From: Pusillimonas minor
GTDB taxonomy: Bacteria; Pseudomonadota; Gammaproteobacteria; Burkholderiales; Burkholderiaceae_B
Length of the DNA stretch: 64,000 nucleotides
Assembly: GCF_014237865.1 (NCBI RefSeq)
Contig: NZ_JACJUU010000003.1
Span: forward strand, 308,955 to 372,954
Direction: 5' to 3'
Shown here piece by piece: positions 9,301-16,523 of this stretch (positions are counted from its first letter, which is position 1; every line of letters begins with the position of its first letter). The notes beneath the pieces are model-generated. The model was given only the letters and a program-made list of their open reading frames with translations, was not told the DNA's origin and searched no databases. The position numbers were made by a program, and so were the translations under genes.

Positions 9301-11045
9301 AGCACCGATAAATCGATGCGCTCGGCCCGGTTTAAGGCCGATGCGACCTTGACCCGAAGTGCGTTGGTATGAGACTGACGCACTTCTTTTTTTATGTCGA
9401 GCAATTGCTGAGGGTGCATGGAGAATTCTTTAAGCCCCAACCCCAGCAGCATGCGGGTGACGCGGCTGTCACCGGCCATTTCACCGCATACGGCCACCGA
9501 CTTGCCGGCCCGGTCGGCCGCGTTGATGGTGTGCGAAATCAGTCTTAACACGGCCGGATGCATCGGGTCGTACAAGTCGGCCACCGCATTGTCTGCACGG
9601 TCGATCGCCAACGTGTACTGAATCAGGTCGTTGGTACCAATCGACAAAAAGTCGAGCTGTTCGATGAAGGGCTCGATAGCAATGGCAATCGCCGGAATTT
9701 CGACCATGGCGCCAATTTCGACAGTGTTGCTGTAGGCCTCACCCCGGGCGTCGAGCTCGCGACGCGCCGTATCGAGCGCCCGCTTGACCGCATGCACCTC
9801 GTGCATGTGGGAAATCATGGGTACCAGAATACGTACCCGGCCGTGCGCCGATGCCCTTAGCAAGGCGCGCAACTGCGTGTGGAACAAGTCGGGGTTGGCC
9901 AGACAATACCGTATAGCCCGCAAGCCCAGCGCCGGATTCGTGGCCACGGTCGTTTCGCCGTCGAGGGTTTTGTCAGACCCGATATCGAGGGTACGAATTG
10001 TGACGGGCTTGCCCTGCATGGCCTTGACCACCGCTGCGTAGGCCGCGTATTGCTCTTCTTCGTCGGGTAAGGTGCTGCGGCCCATGAACAAGAACTCACT
10101 GCGGAACAAACCAATGCCGTCGGCGCCGGCAGCCACAGCCGCGAGGGCCTCTTCCGGTAATTCGATATTGGCTTCGAGCAAAATACGAACACCGTCAAGC
10201 GTGACGGCCTCGGCGTCGCGCAACAAGCCCAGCTCGGCACGGTCGTCGGCATAGGCCGCCTGGCGGCGACGATATTCTTCAAGGACAAAATCGGGCGGGT
10301 TGATGAGCACGCTGCCGCTCATCCCGTCGACGATAAGCAAATCGCCGTCGCGCACCAGCGAACGCACATTGCCCATACCCACCACGGCGGGCACATTCAT
10401 GCTTCGAGCCACAATGGCCGTGTGCGACGTAGGGCCGCCCAGGTCTGTGAGAAACGCACCGAAGCGCGCACCGCGCAAGCGCAGCATGTCGGCGGGCGAG
10501 ATATCGCGCGCCACCACAATTAATTCTTCAGACAAGCCCTCGTCGAAGCTGGGCAAGACCACCGGCCGGCCCGACAGCACGCGCAACACGCGCTCGATGA
10601 CCTGACGGATATCGGCCCCGCGCTCGCGCAGGTACTCGTCTTCCATGGCCGCAAATTGCTCGGCTAAAGACTGCCCTTGTGTCGTCAGCGCCCACTCGGC
10701 GTTGTAATGCCGCTCGGCGATAAGCTCGCAGGCATGGTCAGACAACATTGGGTCGTCGAGCAGCATGCAATGCACGGTCAGCAAGGGGCCCATTTCGCGA
10801 GGCGCGTCTTCGGGCAGATGGTCGACCATGTACTGAAGCTCGTCGCGCGCCTGCACCACGGCCTCTTTCAGGCGGGTACATTCTGAGGCGACGTCTTCGG
10901 GTTGAATACGATAGTGGACGACTTCGAGGGCCGCCGCGCCCATGACCACGGCGCGGCCAATGGCGTAACCCTTGACCACCCCCTGCCCCCGCAGAGACAG
11001 CATGGCACTATAGTGGTGTGGAACCGATGAAGCGGACTGGGTCAT
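9291..11045 (-). CDS. ptsI: PTS enzyme I (phosphoenolpyruvate-protein phosphotransferase)
   Basis: Enzyme I transfers phosphate from PEP to HPr; 584 aa, the normal size. The phosphorylated histidine is His208 in GGPTSHTAIVAR. The PEP-binding TIM barrel follows, with LFRSEFLFMGR and the active-site region SIGTNDLIQYTLAIDR. The start at 11045 gives a short non-conserved N-terminus before LSLRGQGVVKGYAIG; Met15 is a possible alternative. It follows ptsH by 19 bases. No sugar-specific IIBC component is visible, so this PTS is probably regulatory, as proposed for Bordetella relatives. Confidence 0.94.
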   Translation of the reverse strand: MTQSASSVPHHYSAMLSLRGQGVVKGYAIGRAVVMGAAALEVVHYRIQPEDVASECTRLKEAVVQARDELQYMVDHLPEDAPREMGPLLTVHCMLLDDPMLSDHACELIAERHYNAEWALTTQGQSLAEQFAAMEDEYLRERGADIRQVIERVLRVLSGRPVVLPSFDEGLSEELIVVARDISPADMLRLRGARFGAFLTDLGGPTSHTAIVARSMNVPAVVGMGNVRSLVRDGDLLIVDGMSGSVLINPPDFVLEEYRRRQAAYADDRAELGLLRDAEAVTLDGVRILLEANIELPEEALAAVAAGADGIGLFRSEFLFMGRSTLPDEEEQYAAYAAVVKAMQGKPVTIRTLDIGSDKTLDGETTVATNPALGLRAIRYCLANPDLFHTQLRALLRASAHGRVRILVPMISHMHEVHAVKRALDTARRELDARGEAYSNTVEIGAMVEIPAIAIAIEPFIEQLDFLSIGTNDLIQYTLAIDRADNAVADLYDPMHPAVLRLISHTINAADRAGKSVAVCGEMAGDSRVTRMLLGLGLKEFSMHPQQLLDIKKEVRQSHTNALRVKVASALNRAERIDLSVLAG

Positions 11046-11064
11046 ACGTACCCGGGAAATGAAG

Positions 11065-11337
11065 TTATTCGGGTTCGCCGAACTTGTTGTCGAAAAGTGC
11101 CTTGATTTCAGTCAGGGCGGCGTCGGCATCGGGGCCTTCGGCATCGACCGTTACCGTCACCCCCAGACCGGCCGCCAGCATCATGACCCCCATAATGCTT
11201 TTTGCATTGACCCGCTGGCTGCCGCGCGCGATAAACACTTCGGTTTGCCCAAAACGCGAGGCCAGTTGGGTAAGTTTGGCAGCTGCACGTGCATGCAAGC
11301 CCAGTTTGTTGCTAATGACGATATCGATAGAAGGCAT
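11065..11337 (-). CDS. ptsH: PTS phosphocarrier protein HPr
   Basis: HPr, 90 aa, carries phosphate from enzyme I to EIIA. His15 lies in KLGLHARAAAK, and the regulatory serine is Ser47 in NAKSIMGVMMLAA, the site HPr kinase would use. No HPr kinase gene is in this window. I see no good Shine-Dalgarno sequence before the ATG at 11337. It lies between EIIA (60 bases upstream) and ptsI. Confidence 0.95.
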   Translation of the reverse strand: MPSIDIVISNKLGLHARAAAKLTQLASRFGQTEVFIARGSQRVNAKSIMGVMMLAAGLGVTVTVDAEGPDADAALTEIKALFDNKFGEPE

Positions 11338-11397
11338 ATAGTATTTTTATGTTGTCGAAGCCAGTACGCAACAGGGCGCACATTATTTTATTAAATA

Positions 11398-11799
11398 TTA
11401 CGGTGCGTCACCTGCCCGCACAATACCCCGCTCTGCGCTGGCGCGCACCGATCGTACCAATGCGTGAAAGTCGTCGCGCGGCCCCGTCAGCGCCTTAAGC
11501 ACCATACACAAATTTGCGCCCGTCAGCAGCTCGACATCGTAGCCCTGAGACCGGGCCATATCGAGGGCCTTGCGGGCCGTGTTGTAGGGTGTGGCCCCGT
11601 AAATGTCGGCCAGCATAAGCGTTTGGGCCGGAGGGGCAGCGCACACGGCTGCCAAAATATCGGGCAGACGTTTTTCGGGCGTATCGGATGGATGGATATC
11701 AAACAGCGTCAGGTCGGGTTCCTGGCCAAGCACGTGGCGGGCACAAGACACCAACGCCGCGCCCAGCGGCTCGTGCATGATCAGAATAACCCGGATCAC
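11398..11799 (-). CDS. PTS EIIA component, mannose/fructose-type
   Basis: A 133-aa single-domain EIIA of the mannose/sorbose (PtsL/ManX-like) family. His9 (ILIMHEPLG) is the expected phosphorylation site, and the segment MLADIYGATPYNTAR matches the family. The protein has no IIB, IIC or IID partner nearby. In Alcaligenaceae this incomplete PTS is thought to regulate rather than transport. The gene starts three bases after the gshB stop, so the two are almost certainly co-transcribed. Confidence 0.88.
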   Translation of the reverse strand: MIRVILIMHEPLGAALVSCARHVLGQEPDLTLFDIHPSDTPEKRLPDILAAVCAAPPAQTLMLADIYGATPYNTARKALDMARSQGYDVELLTGANLCMVLKALTGPRDDFHALVRSVRASAERGIVRAGDAP

Positions 11800-11802
11800 C
11801 GC

Positions 11803-12762
11803 TCAGGCTCCGACCGCTTTTTCAAGCGCCTGCGCAAAACAATCAGCCACGTCAAACCCGGTTTGCTCGGTAATTTCAACAAAACAGGTTGGACTGGTGA
11901 CGTTGACTTCGGTCAGGTAGTCGCCAATAACGTCGAGCCCGACCAACAACAGGCCGCGAGCGCGCAAGACCGGGCCAATTGTTTCGGCAATGGCGCGGTC
12001 GCGTTCGGACAGGGGCTGCGCGACGCCGCGACCACCCGCAGCCAGGTTGCCACGGGTTTCACCGGCCAGTGGAATGCGGGCCAGGGCATACGGTACGGGC
12101 TTGCCGTCGATGATCAGAATGCGCTTGTCGCCCTTGACGATGTCGGGGATATAGCGCTGCGCCATAATGGTGCGTTCGCCGTTAAGCGTTAATGTTTCAA
12201 GAATCGCACCCAGGTTCGGCTCTTCGGGTTGCAACCTGAAAATACCTGTACCGCCCATGCCGTCGAGAGGCTTGACGATGACATCTTTGTACTTGGCATG
12301 AAACGCGCGCAAGCGGGCATTGCTGCCCGTCACAATGGTCGGCGACGTAAATTGCGCGAACTCGGTAATGGTGAGCTTTTCGGGGTGATTGCGAATGGCC
12401 GCACCCGAATTGAACACTTTTGCGCCCTGCTTCTCGGCATATTCAAGCAAATGCGTGGAATACACGTATTCCATATCGAAAGGCGGGTCTTTGCGCATGA
12501 CCACCGCATCGAAATGCGTCAGCGGCTGCGCCACCTTGACCCCGTTTGCCTTCCACCAGTCTTTGCCATGCAGGTCGGCATCGTCGACCAGCGTTATTGA
12601 AGAGCTGTCGGCCATGACGACGCCTTCGTCGATGAACAGCTCATCTTGCAAGGCAACGCTGATGTCATGCCCCCGCGCTTTAAGCGCGCGCATCATGGCA
12701 ACAGAGGAATCTTTATACGCCTTGAGCGAAGGCAGCGGGTCGATGATGAAAAGGACGTGCAT
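11803..12762 (-). CDS. gshB: Glutathione synthetase
   Basis: ATP-grasp ligase that joins glycine to gamma-glutamylcysteine; 319 aa, the usual length for proteobacterial GshB. The start at 12762 gives MHVLFIIDPLPSLKAYKDSS, the family N-terminus, and CAGG lies six bases upstream. Nucleotide and metal-binding segments are visible (VKPLDGMGGTGIFRL, RILIIDGKPVPYALARIP, EVNVTSPTCF). It heads the gshB-EIIA-ptsH-ptsI series, downstream of the infC terminator. An upstream in-frame extension is not conserved and was excluded. Confidence 0.95.
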   Translation of the reverse strand: MHVLFIIDPLPSLKAYKDSSVAMMRALKARGHDISVALQDELFIDEGVVMADSSSITLVDDADLHGKDWWKANGVKVAQPLTHFDAVVMRKDPPFDMEYVYSTHLLEYAEKQGAKVFNSGAAIRNHPEKLTITEFAQFTSPTIVTGSNARLRAFHAKYKDVIVKPLDGMGGTGIFRLQPEEPNLGAILETLTLNGERTIMAQRYIPDIVKGDKRILIIDGKPVPYALARIPLAGETRGNLAAGGRGVAQPLSERDRAIAETIGPVLRARGLLLVGLDVIGDYLTEVNVTSPTCFVEITEQTGFDVADCFAQALEKAVGA

Positions 12763-12773
12763 GATGTACCTGC

Positions 12774-12809
12774 GAAAACAATCCCCACCAGACCAGGCCT
12801 GATGGGGAT
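12774..12809 (-). terminator. Terminator after infC
   Basis: On the minus strand an 11-bp stem ATCCCCATCAG/CTGGTGGGGAT, with one G-T pair and a 7-base loop, is followed by TGTTTT. It lies 14 bases past the infC stop, so thrS-infC is a separate transcription unit from what follows. Confidence 0.8.
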
Positions 12810-12823
12810 GCAAATGGGTAGGA

Positions 12824-13369
12824 TCAGGAGGCCGAATCGCCTTTTTGAGGCGCCTTCTTGCGGGGCGCCAGCACCATAACCATCTGGCGACCTTCAAGTT
12901 TAGGCATGGCCTCGACCTGACAGAGCTCGGACAGATCGTCGCGAACGCGCTCGAGAACACGCATACCAAGCTCTTGGTGAGCCATTTCACGGCCACGGAA
13001 CCGCAGCGTTACCTTGGCCTTGTCACCATCTTCGATGAAGCGGCGCAAGTTGCGCAGCTTGACCTGGTAGTCGCCCTCGTCGGTACCCGGACGGAACTTG
13101 ACTTCTTTGACCTGAATGACTTTTTGCTTGGCCTTGGCTTCGGCCTGGCGTTTTTGTTCTTGGTACTTGAACTTGCCGTAGTCCATCAGGCGGCAAACCG
13201 GCGGATCGGCGTTAGGCGCAATCTCGACCAGGTCAACTTCGTGATCTTCAGCCAACTGCAATGCATCGGCTACTTTTACGATGCCCAGCTGGTCACCGTC
13301 GACGCCAATAAGTCGCACCTCGGGAACACGAATTTCGCCGTTGATGCGATTGTTTTTATCGGTTGCGAT
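12824..13369 (-). CDS. infC: Translation initiation factor IF-3 with AUC start codon
   Basis: IF-3, 181 aa, prevents premature subunit joining and proofreads the start codon. The conserved N-terminus ([20 protein letters not shown]) requires starting at an ATC codon at 13367-13369, with AAGGAG eight bases upstream. A start at the in-frame GTG at 13318 would remove 17 conserved residues. Rare AUU/AUC starts let IF-3 repress its own translation in E. coli, so the same control is expected. The N-domain, linker helix ([20 protein letters not shown]) and C-domain ([14 protein letters not shown]) are all present. It follows thrS by 26 bases. Confidence 0.96.
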   Translation of the reverse strand: MATDKNNRINGEIRVPEVRLIGVDGDQLGIVKVADALQLAEDHEVDLVEIAPNADPPVCRLMDYGKFKYQEQKRQAEAKAKQKVIQVKEVKFRPGTDEGDYQVKLRNLRRFIEDGDKAKVTLRFRGREMAHQELGMRVLERVRDDLSELCQVEAMPKLEGRQMVMVLAPRKKAPQKGDSAS

Positions 13370-13395
13370 ATCTAGAACTCCTTGGTAATTAAAAA

Positions 13396-15333
13396 TTATT
13401 CCTGCCCAGCCTGACGCCGGGAGGTGATATCTTCTTGCAGACGCTGTGCGAAATCGGAAAGGGACATTGCGCCCAGATCGACATTGCCGCGACTGCGTAC
13501 TGCTACCGTACCGTTGTCGCGCTCTTTTTCGCCAACGACAAGAATGTACGGTATTTTCTGCATACTGTGCTCTCTGATTTTACGAGTGATTTTTTCACCG
13601 CGCAAATCTGCAGAGGCCCTGAAGCCTTGTTTTTTAAGCTGTTGAGCGATTTCGGCGGCATAATCGGCGAAATTCTCGGAAATACAACAGACCACGGCTT
13701 GTTCAGGCGCCAACCAGGGCGGCATGGCACCCGCGTGGTTTTCGATGAGAATACCAATAAAACGCTCGAACGAGCCCAGAATAGCCCGGTGCAGCATAAC
13801 GGGCGTACGACGCTGGTCAGACGCATCGACGTATTCGGCGCCCAAACGCGCCGGCATGGAAAAATCGACCTGAATAGTGCCGCACTGCCAGTGGCGGCCA
13901 ATCGCGTCTTTTAGGGTGTATTCGATTTTAGGGCCGTAGAAGGCGCCCTCGCCCTCGCTGACCTCGTATTGGCAACCCGTACGGTTCAGGCTTTGCATCA
14001 AGGCCTGTTCGGCTTTGTCCCAGACCTCGTCACTGCCAATGCGCTTTTCGGGGCGCGTTGCCACTTTGTACAAAATTTCGGTAAAGCCGAAGTCGGCATA
14101 GACCTTTTGCAACAACGCGGTAAACGCGGCGCATTCGTCTTGCAACTGGTCTTCGGTGCAAAAGATGTGGCCATCGTCTTGTGTAAAACCACGCACACGC
14201 ATCATGCCATGCAAGGAACCCGAGGGTTCGTTTCGGTGGCACTGGCCAAACTCGCCGTAACGAATGGGCAGCTCGCGGTAAGAATGCAGGCCGGCATTGA
14301 AAATTTGCACATGCCCCGGACAATTCATGGGCTTCAGGCCGTAAACACGGTTCTCGGACTCGGTCGTGAACATGTTTTCGGCGTAGTTGTCCCAGTGACC
14401 TGTTTTTTTCCAGAGCGACAGGTCGAGAATTTGCGGGGCTTTGATTTCTTGGTAGCCATTGTCGCGATACACGCCGCGCATGTACTGCTCAACTTGCTGC
14501 CAGAGTGTCCAGCCCTTGGGGTGCCAGAAGATAAGGCCGGGCGCTTCGTCTTGAAAGTGAAACAGGCCCAGCTCGCGCCCCAGTTTGCGGTGGTCGCGCT
14601 TTTCGGCCTCTTCGAGCATGGTCAGATAGGCCTGCTGGTCTTCTTTGGTGGCCCAGGCCGTACCGTAAATGCGTTGAAGCATCTCGTTGTTGCTGTCGCC
14701 ACGCCAGTAGGCACCGGCCACCTTCATGAGCTTGAATACTTTAAGCTTTCCGGTTGACGGCACGTGGGGGCCACGGCACAAGTCGATAAAGTCGCCTTCA
14801 CGATACAGGCTGATAGGTTCGTTTGAAGGGATGGACGCGATGATCTCTGCTTTGTAGGTTTCGCCGATGCTCTTGAAAAACGCTACTGCGTCGTCGCGCA
14901 TCCACTCTTCGCGGGTAACCGTTTCGTCTTTGCGGGCCAGTTCGGCCATTTTCTTTTCGATAGCCGCCAGGTCTTCTGGGGTGAACGGACGCTTGTACGA
15001 AAAGTCGTAGTAAAAACCGTTGTCGATGACGGGCCCGATAGTAACCTGGGCGTCGGGAAACAAGGTTTTTACCGCATACGCCAGCAAGTGCGCCGTCGAG
15101 TGACGGATAAGGTCGAGACCATCGGCGTCTTTGGCGGTAACAATAGCCAGTTTTGCATCGCGTTCAATAACGTAACTGGTATCTACCAGTTTGCCGTCGT
15201 CGTTGTCGAACGATACGCGCCCGGCCAACGCGGCTTTGCCCAGCCCCGTGCCAATAGCATACGCAACGTCGTTAACAGAAACCGGGCCGGGGAATTCGCG
15301 CTGCGAACCGTCGGGCAACGTAATTTGAACCAT
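13396..15333 (-). CDS. thrS: Threonyl-tRNA synthetase
   Basis: Class II synthetase, 645 aa, of normal length. It has an N-terminal TGS domain ([16 protein letters not shown], about residues 1-60), the SAD editing domain ([12 protein letters not shown] and [11 protein letters not shown]), the catalytic core with zinc ligands ([12 protein letters not shown]), and a C-terminal anticodon-binding domain. The start at 15333 has AGGA eight bases upstream; the 21-codon extension further upstream is not conserved. It is the first gene of thrS-infC. E. coli ThrS represses its own translation through leader RNA; a GC stem and a T6 tract just before the ribosome-binding site could serve here, but this is speculative. 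Confidence 0.97.
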   Translation of the reverse strand: MVQITLPDGSQREFPGPVSVNDVAYAIGTGLGKAALAGRVSFDNDDGKLVDTSYVIERDAKLAIVTAKDADGLDLIRHSTAHLLAYAVKTLFPDAQVTIGPVIDNGFYYDFSYKRPFTPEDLAAIEKKMAELARKDETVTREEWMRDDAVAFFKSIGETYKAEIIASIPSNEPISLYREGDFIDLCRGPHVPSTGKLKVFKLMKVAGAYWRGDSNNEMLQRIYGTAWATKEDQQAYLTMLEEAEKRDHRKLGRELGLFHFQDEAPGLIFWHPKGWTLWQQVEQYMRGVYRDNGYQEIKAPQILDLSLWKKTGHWDNYAENMFTTESENRVYGLKPMNCPGHVQIFNAGLHSYRELPIRYGEFGQCHRNEPSGSLHGMMRVRGFTQDDGHIFCTEDQLQDECAAFTALLQKVYADFGFTEILYKVATRPEKRIGSDEVWDKAEQALMQSLNRTGCQYEVSEGEGAFYGPKIEYTLKDAIGRHWQCGTIQVDFSMPARLGAEYVDASDQRRTPVMLHRAILGSFERFIGILIENHAGAMPPWLAPEQAVVCCISENFADYAAEIAQQLKKQGFRASADLRGEKITRKIREHSMQKIPYILVVGEKERDNGTVAVRSRGNVDLGAMSLSDFAQRLQEDITSRRQAGQE

Positions 15334-15513
15334 AAAGTTATCCTGAAAAAACCCGGCAAACGCCGCGTTTTTGATTATGCCTGCCCGGCGCCGCAACCCA
15401 AAAACCTTGCGCGCGCAATAATGCCGAGCCTACTGACTGCTAGTGTAACATTGCAGGCCATGCGCTCGAAGCGGGATGTTTTTAAAAAACACACACGCAA
15501 TGGCGCATTTGGC

Positions 15514-15543
15514 TTGACAAGTGTTTTTTTATTGCGCTATAGT
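15514..15543 (+). promoter_or_regulatory. Sigma-70 promoter of tRNA-Val
   Basis: A perfect -35 TTGACA (15514-15519) and -10 TATAGT (15538-15543) are separated by 18 bases. The tRNA begins 10 bases after the -10 box. Confidence 0.88.
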
Positions 15544-15553
15544 AGCGTTCTTT

Positions 15554-15630
15554 AGGCGGTTAGCTCAGTTGGTTAGAGCGCTACGTTGACATCGTAGAGG
15601 TCGCTGGTTCGAATCCAGTACTGCCTACCA
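15554..15630 (+). tRNA. tRNA-Val (anticodon GAC)
   Basis: A 77-nt cloverleaf. The acceptor stem AGGCGGT pairs with ACTGCCT (one G-T pair). The D-arm is TAGCTCAGTTGGTTAGAGC, the anticodon stem is CTACG/CGTAG with loop TTGACAT giving GAC, the T-arm contains GGTTCGAATCC, and the 3' CCA is encoded. It reads GUC and GUU valine codons. Confidence 0.97.
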
Positions 15631-15670
15631 TTTTTATGTTGTCGATATTTTTTAATCGGCGGCCACACAA

Positions 15671-15704
15671 AAACCCGCAGCCAGTTTGGCTCTGCGGGTT
15701 TTCT
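15671..15704 (+). terminator. Terminator after tRNA-Val
   Basis: Stem AAACCCGCAG/CTGCGGGTTT, with a nested CCAG-type loop hairpin, ends in a TTTTCTG tract 40 bases after the tRNA. Confidence 0.88.
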
Positions 15705-15721
15705 GTTGTCTGCAACAATGT

Positions 15722-15775
15722 TGGGCTCTTCCCCATTATCGGGGCTGGGCTCTACCCCATTCTCGGGGGACACGC
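15722..15775. repeat. Two tandem copies of a CCCCAT...GGGG hairpin repeat
   Basis: TGGGCTCTTCCCCATTATCG (15722-15744 with its GGGG end) and TGGGCTCTACCCCATTCTCG (15746-15769) match at nearly every position. Each can fold as a CCCC/GGGG hairpin. The second copy continues into CACGC, as does a third copy at 16108-16141. Confidence 0.7.
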
Positions 15776-15808
15776 CTTCACTAGACAAGGTTGATCACAC
15801 CGCTCCAA

Positions 15809-16089
15809 CCGCTTGTCTGAATGTACAAACCGGGTCTTTTCAAAATATGTGTCTGACCAGGCATCGCATGGCCCCTACGGGGCTACCCGGCGTCCAGACC
15901 TTGCCCGTGGCGGGCGCGGAACTCGCGGGCTCGACCCTATGGGTCGAAAACGCCCACTCAAACAGCCGCGCCCTTGCCTCCACGGTCAAAGCCTTCCCGC
16001 CGGCATGCTCAAAGCCTGACCAGACACATATTTTGAAGAGACCCTACGGCTTGGAACGGAGGAACGGACCCAGTTTGTCCGGCAAGCGG
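15809..16089. repeat. Imperfect fold-back (inverted repeat) element
   Basis: The left arm 15832-15862 and right arm 16014-16044 are inverted copies with 28 of 31 matches around AAAATATGTGTCTG. The pairing resumes further out: ACAAACCGGGTC (15825-15836) with GACCCAGTTTGT (16067-16078), and CCGCTTG (15809-15815) with CAAGCGG (16083-16089), with extra bases in the right arm. The 151-base interior contains three small hairpins: GCCCC/GGGGC near 15873, GCCCG/CGGGC near 15903 and TCGACCC/GGGTCGA near 15931. It could be a fold-back element, a MITE-like remnant or a structured RNA. I do not recognise it. Confidence 0.6.
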
Positions 16090-16107
16090 AAATACCATTA
16101 AAAATTA

Positions 16108-16141
16108 TGGGCTCCACCCCATCACCTGGGGATACACACGC
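16108..16141. repeat. Third copy of the hairpin repeat
   Basis: TGGGCTCCACCCCATCACCT followed by GGGGATACACACGC is a diverged direct copy of the unit at 15746-15775. Similarity continues weakly into the next 15 bases (TTTAAACAAG here, TTCACTAGACAAG there). The copies bracket the fold-back element. Confidence 0.6.
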
Positions 16142-16194
16142 TTTAAACAAGTCTCACTTCCCGACGCAATATCGGGTCAACCCTTGCAAAGATG

Positions 16195-16200
16195 TATAAT
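16195..16200 (+). promoter_or_regulatory. -10 box for the btu operon
   Basis: A perfect TATAAT lies directly before the riboswitch. The position 17 bases upstream has no good -35 match, so the promoter may need an activator or be weak. Confidence 0.5.
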
Positions 16201-16204
16201 TCGC

Positions 16205-16386
16205 CCCGTTTCAGGTGTCATTGTCAGTCTTGATGATGGTTAAACGGGAAAGCGGTGCGTCTTTAAACCAGACCAAGCCGCTGCTGCCCCCGCAACGGTA
16301 AGCAAGTGCGGGCGTACCACAATGCCACTGGGTTCTACCCGGGAAGGCGGTACGTCAAAACTTGCAAGCCCGGATACCGGCCTGCT
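16205..16386 (+). ncRNA. Adenosylcobalamin riboswitch
   Basis: The conserved features appear in order: CAGGTGTCATT near 16212, ACGGGAAAGCGGTGCG, CTGCCCCCGCAACGGTAA, GCCACTGGG with CCCGGGAAGGCG, and the B12 box GCAAGCCCGGATACCGGCCT ending near 16383. It lies 138 bases before btuB. No T-tract terminator follows, so control at translation initiation is more likely. AdoCbl binding should reduce expression of the B12 uptake genes. Confidence 0.93.
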
Positions 16387-16523
16387 ACGCCCAGCGATAT
16401 GCCACGGGGACCTGGCACCGGCTGTAGCGGCCCGTGTGCGGCCGCCATGGTCTGTTCATTTCTCTTTGGTATTGTCATTTCATTACACCGACATGCGGGG
16501 CCGCTTGTCGCAAAGGGAACACC

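Larger units (their letters stand above)
15631..16523. other. Long non-coding region, tRNA-Val to btuB
   Basis: About 890 bases without a convincing gene. In order it holds the tRNA terminator, two tandem copies of a hairpin repeat, an imperfect fold-back sequence, a third copy of the hairpin repeat, a TATAAT box and an AdoCbl riboswitch. Short frames across it, including one antisense to the tRNA, show no conserved protein features. Confidence 0.75.

Noticed and set aside
12763..12996. N-terminal extension of gshB
   Set aside because: Overlaps the infC terminator and infC itself; the conserved GshB start is at 12762.
15573..15788. Open frame on the minus strand across tRNA-Val ending in YWIRTSDLYDVNVAL
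   Set aside because: Its C-terminal half is the antisense translation of the tRNA gene, a known spurious annotation pattern; no ribosome-binding site.
15813..16019. Small plus-strand frames across the fold-back element
   Set aside because: Basic, compositionally odd peptides with no start signal; they coincide with the inverted-repeat structure rather than a codon pattern.
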